Assembly (NCBI GenBank): GCA_019915015.1
Contig: JAHBBC010000016.1
Span: 1,263,383-1,327,382 of the forward strand
Reading direction: 5' to 3'
Length of the DNA stretch: 64,000 nucleotides
From: Auriscalpium vulgare
Taxonomy: Eukaryota > Basidiomycota > Agaricomycetes > Russulales > Auriscalpiaceae
Numbering within the stretch: position 1 is the first letter of the stretch; each line of letters opens with the position of its first letter. The position numbers were made by a program, and so were the translations under genes. Below are positions 1-13,034 of the stretch, piece after piece. The notes beneath the pieces are model-generated. The model saw nothing but the letters and a program-made list of their open reading frames with translations, ran no database searches and was not told the origin of the DNA.

Positions 1-487
1 TAACGCCAGTAGGTCCGGCTTCGCCAACAAATCTTTCACCTTCTCGAAGTCCTCCACCGGCTGAGCCATCAAGTCTGCCGTCTGCAGGAGTAAGCCCATT
101 ACCACCTCCCAGTACTCCACGCGCCAGCACGGCTTCCACTGCCCGCCGACCATGACCTGATTCTGGCAACGCGTGTTCCAGCCGGCGGGGCGCCGTGTAG
201 TCCGCGCTGCGTGTGTGGCACGAAGGGCGGCCGTCCCGTACATCAGCCGCTCGACGTCTGCGATGTCGAGCGGCGCGAGGTGGTGCCCCGTGAACGGAGG
301 ACCGAGCTGCCACACACGTCGGGTGAGGTCGTAGAAGAGTGCAGCGAAGAGTGATGTGTCAGTGCACTGACTCTCGCGAAGGAGCGATATCACGGCGGCT
401 GGGTGCACAATGAGGTCCTCCGGGATGGCAGGGATCGGATTCTGATTTTGCGGCGGGTATGGGTATCCTGGTTCCAATGGGACAGCG

Positions 488-525
<38 letters not shown>

Positions 526-1120
526 GGCAGCTGAGGCGCGGTTGGCAGCAAGGTTGGCGAGGAATAGCTTCCATTTCACAAGGTGCGCGTCAAGCGTCGT
601 CGGCCACTCTTGGCGGAGACGCTCTATGATATCTCTGTTCAGGCTGTGCAGGTTGTATTCTGCGCTCATACGCAGAAGCCCTGCGACCACGGGAAAGTTC
701 TCGATAGAAATCTGCGGAAAGTCGATGCGCCTGTGATCCCCAAGATCAGTACATATCCTCCACCGCACCAAACGCTTTCACGCGCAAGGAATGACTCACA
801 TGCCACTGTAAATCCATCCGAGCAGCGCCTCAACATCGTCTTTGTCGTCGTCCCATACCGCGAGCATGCATCCGCGAAGCGTCTCTGGGTTGCGCTCCGG
901 GGCCAGCAAATCGCCCAGCGCAGGCGACGCCTTGCTCACGATCGAGCGGTGGACGCAGAAGAGCGTGTTTCCAGACCGTATGAGCACGTTCCCATCGTCG
1001 TAGTAGAGTGTCGGGTGGTCGACGAGGAACTCTGCGTCGCCTGCCTCGTGTCGTGGGCGTTTGCGAGCTGGCACCCCGTCTTCCGTCTTGACTCTGATGG
1101 ATGAGGATGAGTTCGCCATG
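1..1120 (-). CDS. BTB/POZ domain protein, 3' end outside window
   Basis: The start codon is at 1120 (protein begins MANSSSSIRV). The first exon runs to about 800 and ends at a GTGAGT donor; the second begins at about 730 after a CAG acceptor and is open to the window edge. The first exon carries the BTB core: a DVLIRSGN-like strand (here NVLIRSGNTLFCVH), a helix with SPALGDLL, and WDDDKDDVEALLGWIYSG. The second continues with the alpha-helical part (LLRMSAEYNLHSL), then a 13-residue Asn run, then a second helical domain. BTB proteins of this kind form a large family in Agaricomycetes, often of unknown role; some act as adaptors for cullin-3 ubiquitin ligases. No Kelch repeats or DNA-binding domain is visible in the part present. 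The family call is firm, the cellular role is not. Confidence 0.85.
487..525. repeat. Trinucleotide microsatellite (GTT)13, coding as poly-Asn
   Basis: Thirteen uninterrupted GTT units on the plus strand read as thirteen AAC (Asn) codons in the BTB gene on the minus strand, flanked by GCT GCC and GCT GTC. All codons are identical, which points to recent slippage rather than an old selected Asn-rich stretch. Confidence 0.95.
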
Positions 1121-1448
1121 AGGAACCTATGCGCGCGAGGGTAAGTAACTGGACTGGAGGTTGTGGCAGTCGAGATTGTACAAGCGATAGTGTACAGCAT
1201 TGCTGCGCAGTGCGGGGAAGAACGATCACGGGATTTTCGTCACCGTTTTGACAAACGCGATGAAATGCAACTCGTTTATTACAGTGGAAGTCCATGACAA
1301 GCCTGAGATGGTCTGCAGCACCTACAAAGCCTAGTGTCCGTGATAACGAGCAAGAAGTCCTAACTACGATGCGAGGTGCGTGAGAAATCAAAGCATACAA
1401 TGTAGGTATCTATCGGGAGGGGTAAAGTAGCAATTGTCTATGTCCATG

Positions 1449-4400
1449 TTACAGCTGATTACACAGGGAACAGTGGAAGTGTATAGTGTTATTGAAAACG
1501 GGTGCTGGATAGGCAGGTGGTCAGCGTCAGCTCTACGACAAACGCAAGGGAATACTCACGAAGAGCGATCAAAGCCAAGAAGAGAGCAATCACGGCTGTG
1601 TAGATAGGAACGTATTTTATGATCTGGCCCAGCACAGGTTAGCTACATTCGAAAGACGAGAAACGGAGACTAACGATGGCACGGCGCTGCTTCCGCAGCT
1701 TGATGTTGAAGATCGGAGCATGGATTTGCTTCGATGGCCGCAACCAGACTGGGGGGATTGTCAGCCTAAAGACACATGCAGAATATTACCCAAAACTTAC
1801 AAAGAAGGGTCGAATGCAAGCGGTCGAAGTACGGGATCAGGACCGCAGGCGTCAGCATGAAAAGCAGCACATGGCCGATGATGAAGTCGGAGCTCCACAG
1901 CGACAACTCGATGATCTTGACGATGTACTCGCGGGCGGGCTGCGAAAGCGCATGCGAGCCTAGTCCGCGACCGTACCACTTGCCCGTCCACCAAGCGCGA
2001 TTTGTCTCGTCGTGCTTGAACTCACGCGATAAGAACACCGCTATCATCACCTTGTGAATCGCACGCTGGATCGCGACAATTGTGATGAGGCCGAGTACCG
2101 CGTGCGACGTGTTCCACAGCTCCAGGAACCACTACACAGGCACACATCATCCGTGAGCAGAAGAGTAAGTATGGAGAAGGCGTCACGTACGAAGAATTCA
2201 AAGAACCCAATCATTCCTATTGTTCCTCCTACGTGGGCGATGGAAGCCATGACGGATCCGAACCGCGCACAGCAGGAATCCAGCATGGGCCCGAGGAACA
2301 AGGAAACGAGGAACAGGACCAGCAGAATCCCGGCGTTCAGGACAATCGGACCAATGGACACCACAGCGATCCGAATCAACGGACTCGGCGGGGTCTTGCC
2401 GTCCACTGGGAATGACTTGACGAACATGTACGCGATGACGAAGACGACGGCCATGATGATGGGGAAGATGACCTCTGAGATGATGACGGCGCGCCAGCCT
2501 GCACGAGGGACGTCGCCAGACAGCTTCTCCGACGGGCGGCCCAGTTTCTTCTTCTTGTAGCCTGTAATCATCGTGCGCGAGAGACGGCAGTACCCGATCC
2601 ACGAATTGTTGTGCGAACGAGAATTGCCGCGCGACATCCAACGCAAAAATTCCCTGCAAACAAGATTAGAACCAACCCACTCAGCAGTCGGGTCTCACAC
2701 TCACCGGTAGTCGACGATGAAGTCCGCGAACGAGAACTGATGGGGATTAAAGAGGAACGGCGCGATGCAGAGCGCAAGGATGGATATCCAGAAATAGATC
2801 AGGTACGGCGTCCACAGGGTCAGCGTCACGTAGAGCAGCGCCAGGAGCGTCCTCATCCCGAGGTATATGCTAGGACCAGCAAAGCGGGAGAAGAGGATGC
2901 TGAAGGATATCCGAGAGGTCGCGAAACCACGGCCAGTGGCGATGTACCGGGCACCACCAAAGGTCAAGTCGTTCAGGATCGAATGAGTGTAGATCTGCGT
3001 CGAGAAAACCTCGAACACCGGCGAAAAGGATAGGAACTGCCGACTGAGACGGAAGATCGCTTTGCCAGTGCCACGCTCAATTAGTTCTGTGTTGCAATGA
3101 TATTAGCTCGAGCGGACGAAACAATTGCAGATAAATAACGAACCTTGTAAGAACAGCGGCAAGAATGCGATCATGAACACCAAGAAGATACTAATGATGC
3201 ACCGATGAATCCAGTCGTACACAGGGCTAAGGTTGTAGCAGCCCTGTTGCCCATTGAGCGGTTGTCCGGTACTGGAGTACTTGCAGACCGTCAGCTGCGA
3301 GTTCAGCGTGCCCAGGAACACCACTGAAGAGGGTCCGATTAGAATGAGCTACATGTTTTTGAGAATTTCGAACTTACACGTGACCACGAAGATCTGGACC
3401 GAGAGGATGATGAGGATGTTGTTGATGTGGAACCCAGGATGGCCGTAGTAGAACGTCAAGAAGCGGTCGATAGGTAATTGTGTGCCGAGGTAGTAGTACT
3501 CGCGACTCAGCATCTGCTCACCCATACCCGTGCCAATCTTCGTCTGGAAGTTCAGGATGGTGCCGAACCCAAGATCACGACCTTTGCCGCACTGGTAGTA
3601 CTCGGTGTGTTTGATGCGTCCGCCACGTCCAAGTGCGTTCATACCGGCGTAAATATCCTCGTTCAGGTGCAGGCCCTTCTGAGCCTTCGAGATACCGCCG
3701 CGCGTGTTCATGAACGTCGCGTTCAAGAAATCGGGATGGCCGTAGTGCAGCTTGCCACCGATCCATGCAAGCGAGCGCGCCGCCAGAGTACCAAACGTCT
3801 GCTCCTTGCCGGCAGCGATGTCGCCCAAGACCCCAATATTCTCGGAAAAGATGTACTCGCGTGCACCGACGATGGCGACGGGCGCCTTCTTGAACTCCTT
3901 GTGGCCCCATTGCGCGTACGGGCTCTGACTGGACACCGAGTACTCCTCGAACTCCCCAAGGACGTTGCGAATCTTCAGACATTCCTCGAGATAATTGTCC
4001 TGATTGGCATCGATGAGCTGGAGGTATTCGCCGCGGTAAAAAATGATTGCGTGGTTCTGGTTGTCCGATTTGCCGTCGCCCAAAATGGGATTGCCTGGCA
4101 GCTCGATGCGGAATTTCGGCCTGCGGCGACCAGTCTGGTGGTTGAACTCGGAGTGCCCATCGATGAGCGCAGAGAATAAACGAGGTTCGCCGCCGTCTTT
4201 CCGTGCCTCTTCCTCGAGATACGCAATCTGCAGTTCCGGGTACGCGCGCAACAAAAACTCGGCATTCTCGTGCTCCTCCTTGTTGAACTTGGAATAGCGC
4301 TGCATTGATACGACGAACTTGAACTTCCTACGCGCCATCCGCTCAAGCTCGCGCTCGAGTTTGTCCGTGTTGCCACCGAACATCTGGACGACCTCGGGGT

Positions 4401-7400
4401 TCTCTACACGGTAGAGGAGCTTGATCGCCTTCGCGTAATTCATCATACCAGACACTGTGCGATAGAGCGTCTGGAAGCGCAACGAAGCCCAGATACGGGT
4501 ACGCAGAGTGAACTCTGGAGCCGCGCTCTTGAAACCGATGGTGTAGAATGGCAGATCATCCAGCCTCTTCTCGTCCCCGTTGAATGGGTTCGTCCCCTCA
4601 TACATCTCGGCTTCCTGAGCGAGGATCTTGGTATCTTTGACGAAATTCTCCCATTCGAGGCCATGGAGCTGCTTCAGGTATTCCAAAAGCGTTACGCGAC
4701 TATGAATATCGGCTTCCTTGATGATCTCACGGAGGGAAAGTAGGATCTACGGATCATGTTGTCAGCGATCAAATGAGGACGAAACGCTGCATTGCACGGA
4801 CCTTCTCATTGTAGTGAGGCGTCAACACGGTAAACGTTGGCATGGCGTCCACGGGCAGCGCCTCAGGAATAGCCGTCGTAAGAGACTGCGCAAAGAAGGA
4901 GATCCGGCGCTCGGCTTCACTGCCGGGTGGGAAGAAATCGCCCTTGTAGCCCTTGTCACTCTGCGCAACGAAGAAAGGCGGAGCGCGAAGACTGCGGCGC
5001 CCATCGGGCGTGTCCACCTGATGGTAGAGCAGTTTCTGGACGTGCTCGATGGACAGCAAGTGCTCGCGGTACATGGAAATGATGATTGCGTTCCAGATTT
5101 GGGACACCAAAACCTATAATGCGTCGCGTTCACAGACGATATAATACTTGCACATGATGTCACACACCTTGGGCTTGTACTTCACCTCCATGTCCGCGGT
5201 AGCGAGGATCTTCGAGTATATCCTCTTCGGCAGCCGGGCATAGATATCCCTCCATGGAGTCCAGATCGACAGGCCGAGTGCGAAGGACCGTGCGATACTG
5301 TAGACAGTGTTCCAGATGATGTACCAGAGGAAAGTGTCGAGGAAGAACAGGACTAGATCCATCATGTACATGATTGTGAGCGTGAACACGGCCTGGTTCC
5401 GGCAGAGATGGCTGCCGAAAAGCTTCTCGTTACAGTTCTGGATCTTCATGTGCGCCATAGCGCGAATGGGATCCTTGATAGACAGCGTCAGGAAGAAGTA
5501 GGACTCCGTGAATTTACACCCAAAGACGAGTAACCACAGCAGCACCGACGCGAAACGGGCTTGCGAGTGCATTTCAGGATAGCTGGCCGTGAATGTCTGA
5601 TTGGCAAGGTACTTCCGCGACTTGCTCGCGACGCGATCTCCGAACATTCGACCAGACGGCATGGTACCGAACAGGATCGTCGCGACCACAGAAATGAAGA
5701 ACTGAACGATGCCGAGAATCAACGGCAACTGGCCACCAGGATTGTCACCGGTCTCCACGATGGCAACATAGACTGTTGGTCCGGCGGTGAGACCCAGTGT
5801 GACGAATAAGAAAAGGAGCCGACGCGTCAGGTGTGAGGTGTTGTTCCAGGTCGTGGGGATGTACGAGAATTCCGCGAGAGTAGCACAGATCATGATGGCT
5901 GTCGCGACTGCCCCGCCAAGCGCAGTGGCGGACCATGTGAGCGCATGTGAGTTCCGTCCCGTGGGCTGGTACACCGTCGTAGAGTTGGCCGCCGTGTAGA
6001 ACCAGTAGAGCGATATATGGATGACCCAAATCCGATTGAAGTTCACCAACAGGTGACCGAAGGACCGCTTCTCGAAGTAGGTTTTGAAGAACGCACGGTT
6101 CCAATCGATGCGGTCAAAGCGCATAAACCGCTGCGCTGGAGGTATGTCCACGAGACGCGTCTGACATGCAATTTTCTTTAGCACCTCGTCCGACATCGAC
6201 GAATAAGGACAAAGGTACCTTGTCGCTCAGCACAATCCGCGCAATGCCCTCTGGGTACCAGAACAGCTGGTTGATATCGTCGTAGCCGATGATCTTATGA
6301 TGGTCCCGCTCACGACGCACGAACTTGCCGTCTATAGCCTCGTAACCTTGATCGCGGATAAACCTGTAGAGCGGCTTGATGACGGCGCGGAGATAGAGGC
6401 CCTCAGGGACAGGCTCCACTCTATTCTGGCAATCTGGCGACCGATAGTAGTCGTCTGCACACTTGAAGATGAAGCAGAGACATTCCGGGACGAATCGGAC
6501 CTGGGCGGCCTCCCCCCAGCAGAGCAAGTAGAGAGCGATTTGCCGCATTCGATCGTACTGACTCATGTTGTTCATCGCTTGGCGCCACCGATCCAGAGCG
6601 CTGTTAAGCGACTTCTCGTGCGTGCTCCTGCCGCCGCGCTTCGACTTGAGCCGCTGGAGACCGGGGTTCTGTGTATGTCCGACGGCGTCGTCGAGGTCGA
6701 GCTGCGCGGCGAAGTACCATTTCCGATAGTTGGCATGCTGGCCGCCGATGTAGTCTGCATGCAACGTCAACAGCGCCTGATTGGGCGACATGCGAGACGC
6801 GCGACTGTCAAGCAGCTGCATTGTGAAGTCAAACTAGATGGCGCTGGTTGTCAGCCAAGGCGCCGAGGCGGGAGCTTTCAGAACAGACCATGTTCCTCAT
6901 GGAATCCCGCTGGAACCCAAACTTCTGCTGAAGGTCGAGGAATATGTCTTCAATCTCTTCCTTGGATATGGGTATTTGTCGATCCGAGCCCCAGGCAGGG
7001 TAGGGTTCCCGCACACCGTACTGTGCCGCACCAAAGTCGCCCAGCGTCGGCGCGGAAGAGTCTGACAGGCCATTCCGACCGCCGAGGGACTCTGCGGAAG
7101 GAGCATAGGGTTGTCGATAGACATCGTGATCGGAGTCTGTGTCCGGATGGCCTGGAAAAGAACTGAGAAAGGCCTAGCAAAGAGCAACAGGATTTCGAAC
7201 ATACCATACGGATCGGGCGTGTCGTAATAGCCGTTCTCATTCAACCCGTTCGCACTGCTTTCCGAGCCATAGGTATCCCTGCGGTACACTTCTGCTTGGT
7301 CTAGATCGTGCTCGTTCTCGTAGCGTTGGTAGAAGGGGTCGTTGACGTCGGCTGGTGGAGAGGGCGACGAGTAGCCCTCTTGACTGTGGGACGGGCGACG

Positions 7401-7421
7401 GGAAGCCATAGACTGCGGCAC
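1449..7421 (-). CDS. FKS1: 1,3-beta-D-glucan synthase catalytic subunit, FKS family
   Basis: A plasma-membrane enzyme that makes the main cell-wall polymer from UDP-glucose. About 1.77 kb of protein-coding sequence per 5.97 kb of gene is split by many short introns. In order: a disordered Ser/Pro-rich N-terminus ([10 protein letters not shown]), the FKS1 domain 1 region ([31 protein letters not shown]), a first membrane block, the large cytosolic glucan-synthase domain ([50 protein letters not shown]), and a second membrane block. The C-terminus reads [14 protein letters not shown], then two more exons to a TAA at 1449-1451. The start may be 7421 or an in-frame ATG at 7409. Hot-spot 1, where echinocandin resistance mutations fall in ascomycetes, reads [10 protein letters not shown], and hot-spot 2 reads DWIHRCIIS. 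Activity normally needs a Rho1-type GTPase, not seen here. Identification is very secure; some exon edges were not checked base by base. Confidence 0.95.
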
Positions 7422-10400
7422 TGGGACGACGTCGAGCGCAGGGCTGTCTAGTCGCGAGCGAGGCCGTCGTCGGGGGATGTCGTGGTCGTCGCGAGTCGTG
7501 GAACGAGGGAAAGAGGCGGCGTGGCTGGCCGTGCGTCACACGCCGTTGGGCGTCTCGATGGCGCTGCGCGGCAACCGCCGGCCCCAGCCACCTCGGCACG
7601 CGGTCCTCGCTCTTCTTTCATTTCTTACTAGACACGCGGCCAGTACTCGGTCCAGCCTAGTAGTTCTATGCAGTGCCCTCTGCTTGAATATCTTCAAGCA
7701 CATTGTGAGTCGCCAGTCGACTTTGTGCACTTTGCCCGACTCGCGTACCTGAAGTTGGCACGACGTCATATATACCATCATTTTCATCGATCATCCGCGA
7801 CGCCCAAAAGTTTTCCTGTGGACTCAGAGCGCTGGCCGGCGACGGCTGTCATGGCGCATGACAATGACATGCTGCGCGGAGCGGTGCTCTCCAAGACGGC
7901 GTCCGACTCGGCCAAGCAATCCACAGCCTCGCATCCTCACGGTGCAGCGCTCTTCACTCAGCTGGTCAAACTCAGTCGGCCGCTATCCTAGCGGCAAGTG
8001 GATTCGCCGAGCGCTGCGTGCCCATTCAGATATTCATCAGCCACAGCATGTGGTGGCAGCGCCGCTCATTACTCAGGCTGCCAGTTGCTCGTCGCCCTTT
8101 CAAGCGTACTCATTCAGTCCCTCCCAGGTCCCCCAGTCTCCTTACCAGCGCATCGTTTTGCACCGCCTTGGCGGCGTTCCTGCGCACAGGGACCTGGCAA
8201 GAAGACCCAACACTTCTACTTGCGGCAGGTGGGCTCCTGGGCCTGGCCGATTCCTATGTGCAGCCGCTGCATGAACACCTGTGACCTCGTAGCCTCTCTG
8301 GATCAAATCGAAAGCTTGCTTGACGCGCAAGGTGTGGCGATGTCCTGGCTGCTGGGTCACCCGTCTCCGAGCCGTCGTCGCGGACTAGCCCGACGCTTGA
8401 CACGCAAGATTCTATTTCAGTGCACACAGACTCCAGTACCCGCCCTTGATGGGTCTTGCGCCGTCCCTGCAGATTGTCTCTTGCTCACGGGGTCCAATCG
8501 CTGGCAATACTCTCAACGCTGCAATAAGGGTCATCGCGAGATGCAAGCCGTGAATCGGCTCACATTTTCCGCATCCAGCTCCTACCTTGTTCGAAGAGGC
8601 CCCGACCTATTGCCTCGCCGCCTATTAGACTATCATCAACGCCGATATTAAAGAAAGTCACAGCGCTCTTGAGACTGATCCATTAGCTCACGTCGGCCGT
8701 ATTGAAGATGATGCAGAAGGCCACCAGTCCTCAGGCCTGGGCTCCAACAGGCGGCATCTGGGCGACATCATCCCGGAAATTATTACAAGTCCTTCAATCG
8801 CGTCTCCATAACCTGGATCCGAAAACTCAATCAAAATTACTTCGAAGCGCGCCCGCTTCCCGACCTCCATTCCCCCGGATCTTTTTGCGGAGGCACGTTC
8901 CTTCGCCTGACAGACTCTCTACCACTTATCGCCCGACTCACGGATCACGTTAGCCCCTGGTGACCGTCTAACCACATACAAGACACGTATGCAACCTGGT
9001 CCTCCGGCTCGGATCCTGGTTAGCCCCGTCATATCGCGCGGCAAGCGGCGCGTTTATACTTTAGCGGGCTAGCTTACGTCGTGCGTTCGCCCCGGGCCTT
9101 TGAAACGGTTTCATCACGCGGTGCAAGTTCCCTGGGCTACGCACGATCACTGTGCATTCCTTGGTGCCATGCAGTAGCGTCCCTGGAACGCGGTTTTCTC
9201 TTCTTCTCAATCGGTTGAAACGCATGCACTGCATGTATCGTTTTTGTTTCACGCCTGACATATGAGGCGTGGATTGCTCGGGATATTGGTCCGATGCGCC
9301 GCCAGAGCATGGCGTCTCCCACTCGGGCGCACTGCGCGCGCGCATGATAGTCTCTCGGTTTCGGGCTTTCGCAGAGGAGTCACCGTCTACGTATTGCCGG
9401 TTCCTCATCCGCATTGGTCTTGAACGCCGTGCGCTCTCCTACACTGGCCCCGCATCGTTATGCAATGCGCCCAAAGCCAGAAGGAAACTTAGACCGTGGA
9501 CGAGGACGCCACGTATCGGGTTTCGGCACAGCACCGTTCCTCTTCTGGTTCACCTTGACGTACACCCTCCTTCGTATTCACAGCGCAGTAACGCATCACC
9601 ACCCATATTCCCTGGGCATCAGAACGTGCCGCCTCGTTCACCCGGTCCATGGAACGGCCGTCCATCGCGCGCGCGGGGCTCCCCGTTCAGCGGTCGCAGA
9701 TCGCTCTCGCTTGCCTCGTAAGCAAATCAATCTTTCACAATGTATCTCGCTAGCCAGATCGTCCGATCGATAGTTATGGCGGCGAATGACCTCGCTTCCA
9801 AAAGCTTATAGGTGCCCCGACGTAAGGTCCCGCACTGCCGCGTCAGACGTTCCTAACAGATACAGTGGAGTCATCTCTTACAGCACCAGAGCGCATGCCT
9901 TCTCTTCCTCTCGTACATCTGCCAGTGCCCGCGCATCATCAGCGGCGCAACACTCCTGCACGGAAGGTCTGACACATTCCCACCTCTCTGGGATAGGCGC
10001 TGCCTGGTTCCTGCTCTCGAACGCTTTCCCTCGCTGCCACGCTTAGCACGCGTTATCGCGCTTCCGGGCGAGCCTGTGCACGCGACTGGAACTCGCACGA
10101 TGGAAACGCGGCGCGCACGGCGGCGGCGTCTATCAGTGACCAGGAGGTCCCCCACCGGCTGCCATCCGTACTCCGACAGTCAGATCCGAAATTCTCAGGT
10201 TCATGAAATCGAAACGATGTCACAGATTTATAACTGACACATGTTGCAGCATGTTGCCCTGTCGACCGCGGGCACCATCTGAGTGCAAAGGACCCTAGGG
10301 GCGCGCGATGCGAAAGCTAATGTGTAGCCGACCGCGATGCGCGCGACTGCAACGCTTAGTGCAACACTTCCGAGTCGCACCCGCCACAAGATGGCAGGCG

Positions 10401-11193
10401 CCGCCAAGGACTTGGAAAAAGGCCGCCGTCCAACCCGCGAGGCTCGCGCCGGGTTCCGTCGGTAAGATGTCCCTTGCGCGGCTGTATCGATCCGGATCAG
10501 TCACCGTGCGCGCAGCTCCTGCAGGGCGCGATCAGTGCGCAAACACCGAATATATGATATCGAGGGATCGAGGGCGGATGCATCTGCGAGGGCGGGCACC
10601 GTCTGCGCGGCCGCGATGCGCTAGACGGGCCGCGCGGACCCACACGCGCCCACATGGGGTAAGAGGGCAGACCGCGCACTGGCTATGCGCTGAGGGCGGG
10701 GTCGACGACGGCGAGCGCTACGGCGACTCCGGGATCCTACAAGTCCCGGGCGTGCACTCCCTAGGCTTTCTGAGCCCTCCGGTGCGTGATCGGCTACGCG
10801 CAAGCTGAGAATCAAAATGCCAAAACGCTTGTCAAGGGTCGTCACAGTGCCAGCAATTATGGACGATTCATTGTGCATGTAAGGTACGTATGTAGAGAAA
10901 CACAGTAACGCTATCAAGTGGGAGCCGGATACAGTCGATTCAGAATGGTGATACGTATTTGCATTGCACAGTACAAGGGCGACGCGCGTGCCGGGACGCG
11001 GGACGCGACGACGCAGGTGGGCCTGGGAGAGAGCATCAGCAAAACAAGATGTCCGTCAAGTGGGGGACCGCGGGGGGTGGGAACGGGGACGCCGCGCGCC
11101 AGATTCGAGCCCGGAAACAACCAGCCTCCCGGGCCCCATGACCCCGTCCCTCGCAGGGTGCAGCAGCAGCATGTTGCGCCTCAGATACGGCCC
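7422..11193. other. 3.8 kb without a recognisable gene
   Basis: I see no conserved protein domain on either strand. The longest open frame (7998-8651, 217 codons, plus strand) has scrambled composition and no family motif. Part of the stretch must be the FKS upstream region; about 340 bases before its start is TATATATGACGTC on the minus strand, a TATA-like string next to a CRE-like half site. No terminal repeats, tRNA boxes or long inverted repeats were noticed. It may hold decayed transposon sequence, but nothing supports that directly. Confidence 0.5.
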
Positions 11194-12610
11194 CTAATCA
11201 TCGTAGCTTCGGTACCCGTCGCCGTCGTCATCGTCCCGACGTTTACCCTTGCCCCGCCCGGAGCTCGCCATGGGCTCGTCCACCTTCTTCCGGCGTTTGC
11301 GCTCCGACTCGCGCAGGTTCAGTCGCACGCCAAAGTAGGACAGATGCTGCGATAGTGTGTCAGAGCGGTGTCTAGCGCTGGGCAGGCGGCAAGACGAGCG
11401 CTGGCAAGGCCGCTTCGTAACGTACCTTGGTCAAATCAGTCGAAGCTCGCAGACCTGGGAATTCCTTGGTGGAATACACGCGGAACGCGCCCCCGTAGCA
11501 CTCGGCCCAGACCGGTGTGTCCACATCCCCGCCGGACACCTTGGAGAACAGGTCGAAACACCGGTAGCGCAGGATGAAGTTGCCTTCCATTTTGACTGCT
11601 AGGTCCTGCACGCAGCACGTACGTCAGTTGTGAAGGGAGCGAACAAGTGCATGGGTGAATTATATCACAAGAAGAACACACGAACAGAGAAAACGAACAT
11701 CAACACTTTGTTCCCCTTGTAGTCGAGGTTTGCCGCCTGGACGAAAGTCGTGCCCGCAAGAGATTCTGTACATTTTGAGCCCTCCGAGATCGGGAAGTTA
11801 TTGTTGAAGTAGTGCACGACCTCCTCTGGATTTGGGGAGCCCGGAGCGCCATCCGCGCCGTATTGTTGTGGGGGCATTTGCATGGGAGGCAGCATCGCCA
11901 TAGCGCCTTGCTGGGGTGGTGGTGGGCCGGAGTAGGGTGGCTGTGGGGCGGGATAGGTGTAGGGGTACGGCTGTGTGCCGGGGGAGTACGGTGTAGGTGA
12001 CATTGTGGAGGTGGACGCGTGGCTGGGAGAGGCGGTGCTTTCCGGACGCCTCCTCTGCTCCGGGGCCTGCTGCATCTCGCCGGGTTCAGTTGACGGGACC
12101 GGGAAGAGATCAACATGGCAGATGAGGCCCATGTTATTGATCTCACTGGGCGGGAAGAACGCGGGAGTGAGTGGGGAAGGCAGGGGGGCAGCGGACTGCA
12201 ACGCACTCGTAGTTCTCGATCTCCACGTCTCCACGCGAGCCCTCATGCACAACATACAGCCTGAGCTGAACGACGGGAGGGGGGTCTAGGGGTCTCCGGT
12301 CCTTGCGTGCATACCTGAGGGAGGAGACGCGTCAGAGGCGGTAAGCGCACGAGGAGTGTGGAACGCACTTGCGGCCGAGATCTGCCTTCTGCAACTCGAC
12401 GAGCTCTGCCCTGACCTTCTTTCCAGAGAACTGGCCTGTGGCAAAAGTGATGGGAGTACCGATGGGATGGGGGTTGGGCCGGGGGGTTGTGTGGGATTCG
12501 CGAGGATCGTGTTCCCTGGGAGGGTGCGTGGGCGTGGGCTGTGCAGGCTGGGGGTAGTCCTGTGGAGGATAGGGCTGGTGCTGCTGCGAGCCGTATGGAG
12601 CGCCATACAT
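11194..12610 (-). CDS. velB: Velvet-family transcription factor, VelB-like
   Basis: Velvet proteins are fungal regulators that couple development to secondary metabolism; VelB partners VeA and VosA and binds DNA through an NF-kappaB-like fold. The velvet domain is assembled over several exons: FSGKKVRAELVELQKADL, then YARKDRRPLDPPPVVQL, HEGSRGDVEIENYE, NNMGLICHVDLFPV, a Pro/Tyr-rich insertion of about 100 residues, then SLAGTTFVQAANLDYKG, DLAVKMEGNFILRYRCF, RVYSTKEFPGLRASTDLT and LSYFGVRLNLRESERKRRKK. The splice of GGCCGCAA to GTATGCACGC at about 12365/12310 is clean. A long insertion inside the domain is typical of VelB rather than VosA or VeA. It ends with an acidic tail (DDDDGDGYRSYDD) at a TAG. 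I chose the Met at 12610; an upstream in-frame Met at 12751 would add a Ser/Pro-rich extension. The family call is secure, the subfamily likely. Confidence 0.88.
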
Positions 12611-13034
12611 TGGAGGCGGAGACGAGCGCGGTGCGGAGATGATGGCAGAAGGGAGGGAGACGGGATGGACGCTTGGACTTAAAATGTTTTGACGATGATT
12701 GCGATGGCCCCAGCGGGAGACCCGGTTCAAGGCTGCCAGCGCGCCATTCAAGCTCCGCTACTTCCGACACCCGGGATCGGTAACGCCGCCGGGCTCCATC
12801 CTAGACACCGGACGGACAACACCGCCCCGCCCGGCCCAGTCTAACGACAGGGTCTGCTCTGTCGTCATGTCGGGCCACTGTCCAGGCCACCCAGCACAAC
12901 GGCCGTCGCCCCGTCCCTGCGCCCGTCTTCGCCGTCCACCAACGTTCGTTCCCCGTCGTCGCCCACGCGGCCGTCCAAGTCAACGCATACATATAGGAGC
13001 GCCGCCCTCGACCACCGCCCGCCATGCTGCAGCA
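12611..13034. promoter_or_regulatory. Divergent upstream region of velB and the EEP gene
   Basis: About 420 bases separate the chosen velB start (minus) from the EEP start (plus), so both must be controlled from here unless velB starts at 12751. A TATA-like string, ATACATATAG, lies about 45 bases before the EEP start codon. No other site is clear. Confidence 0.45.

Noticed and set aside
488..736. Plus-strand open frame with a poly-Leu run that looks like a signal peptide
   Set aside because: It is the antisense reading of the (AAC)13 tract of the BTB gene; the minus strand has the conserved domain.
7998..8651. 217-codon open frame
   Set aside because: Composition is scrambled, with no domain and no sensible splice extension.
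11095..11165. Minus-strand GGGCTCGAATCT resembling a tRNA B box
   Set aside because: No A box at the right distance and no cloverleaf can be drawn from the flanking bases.
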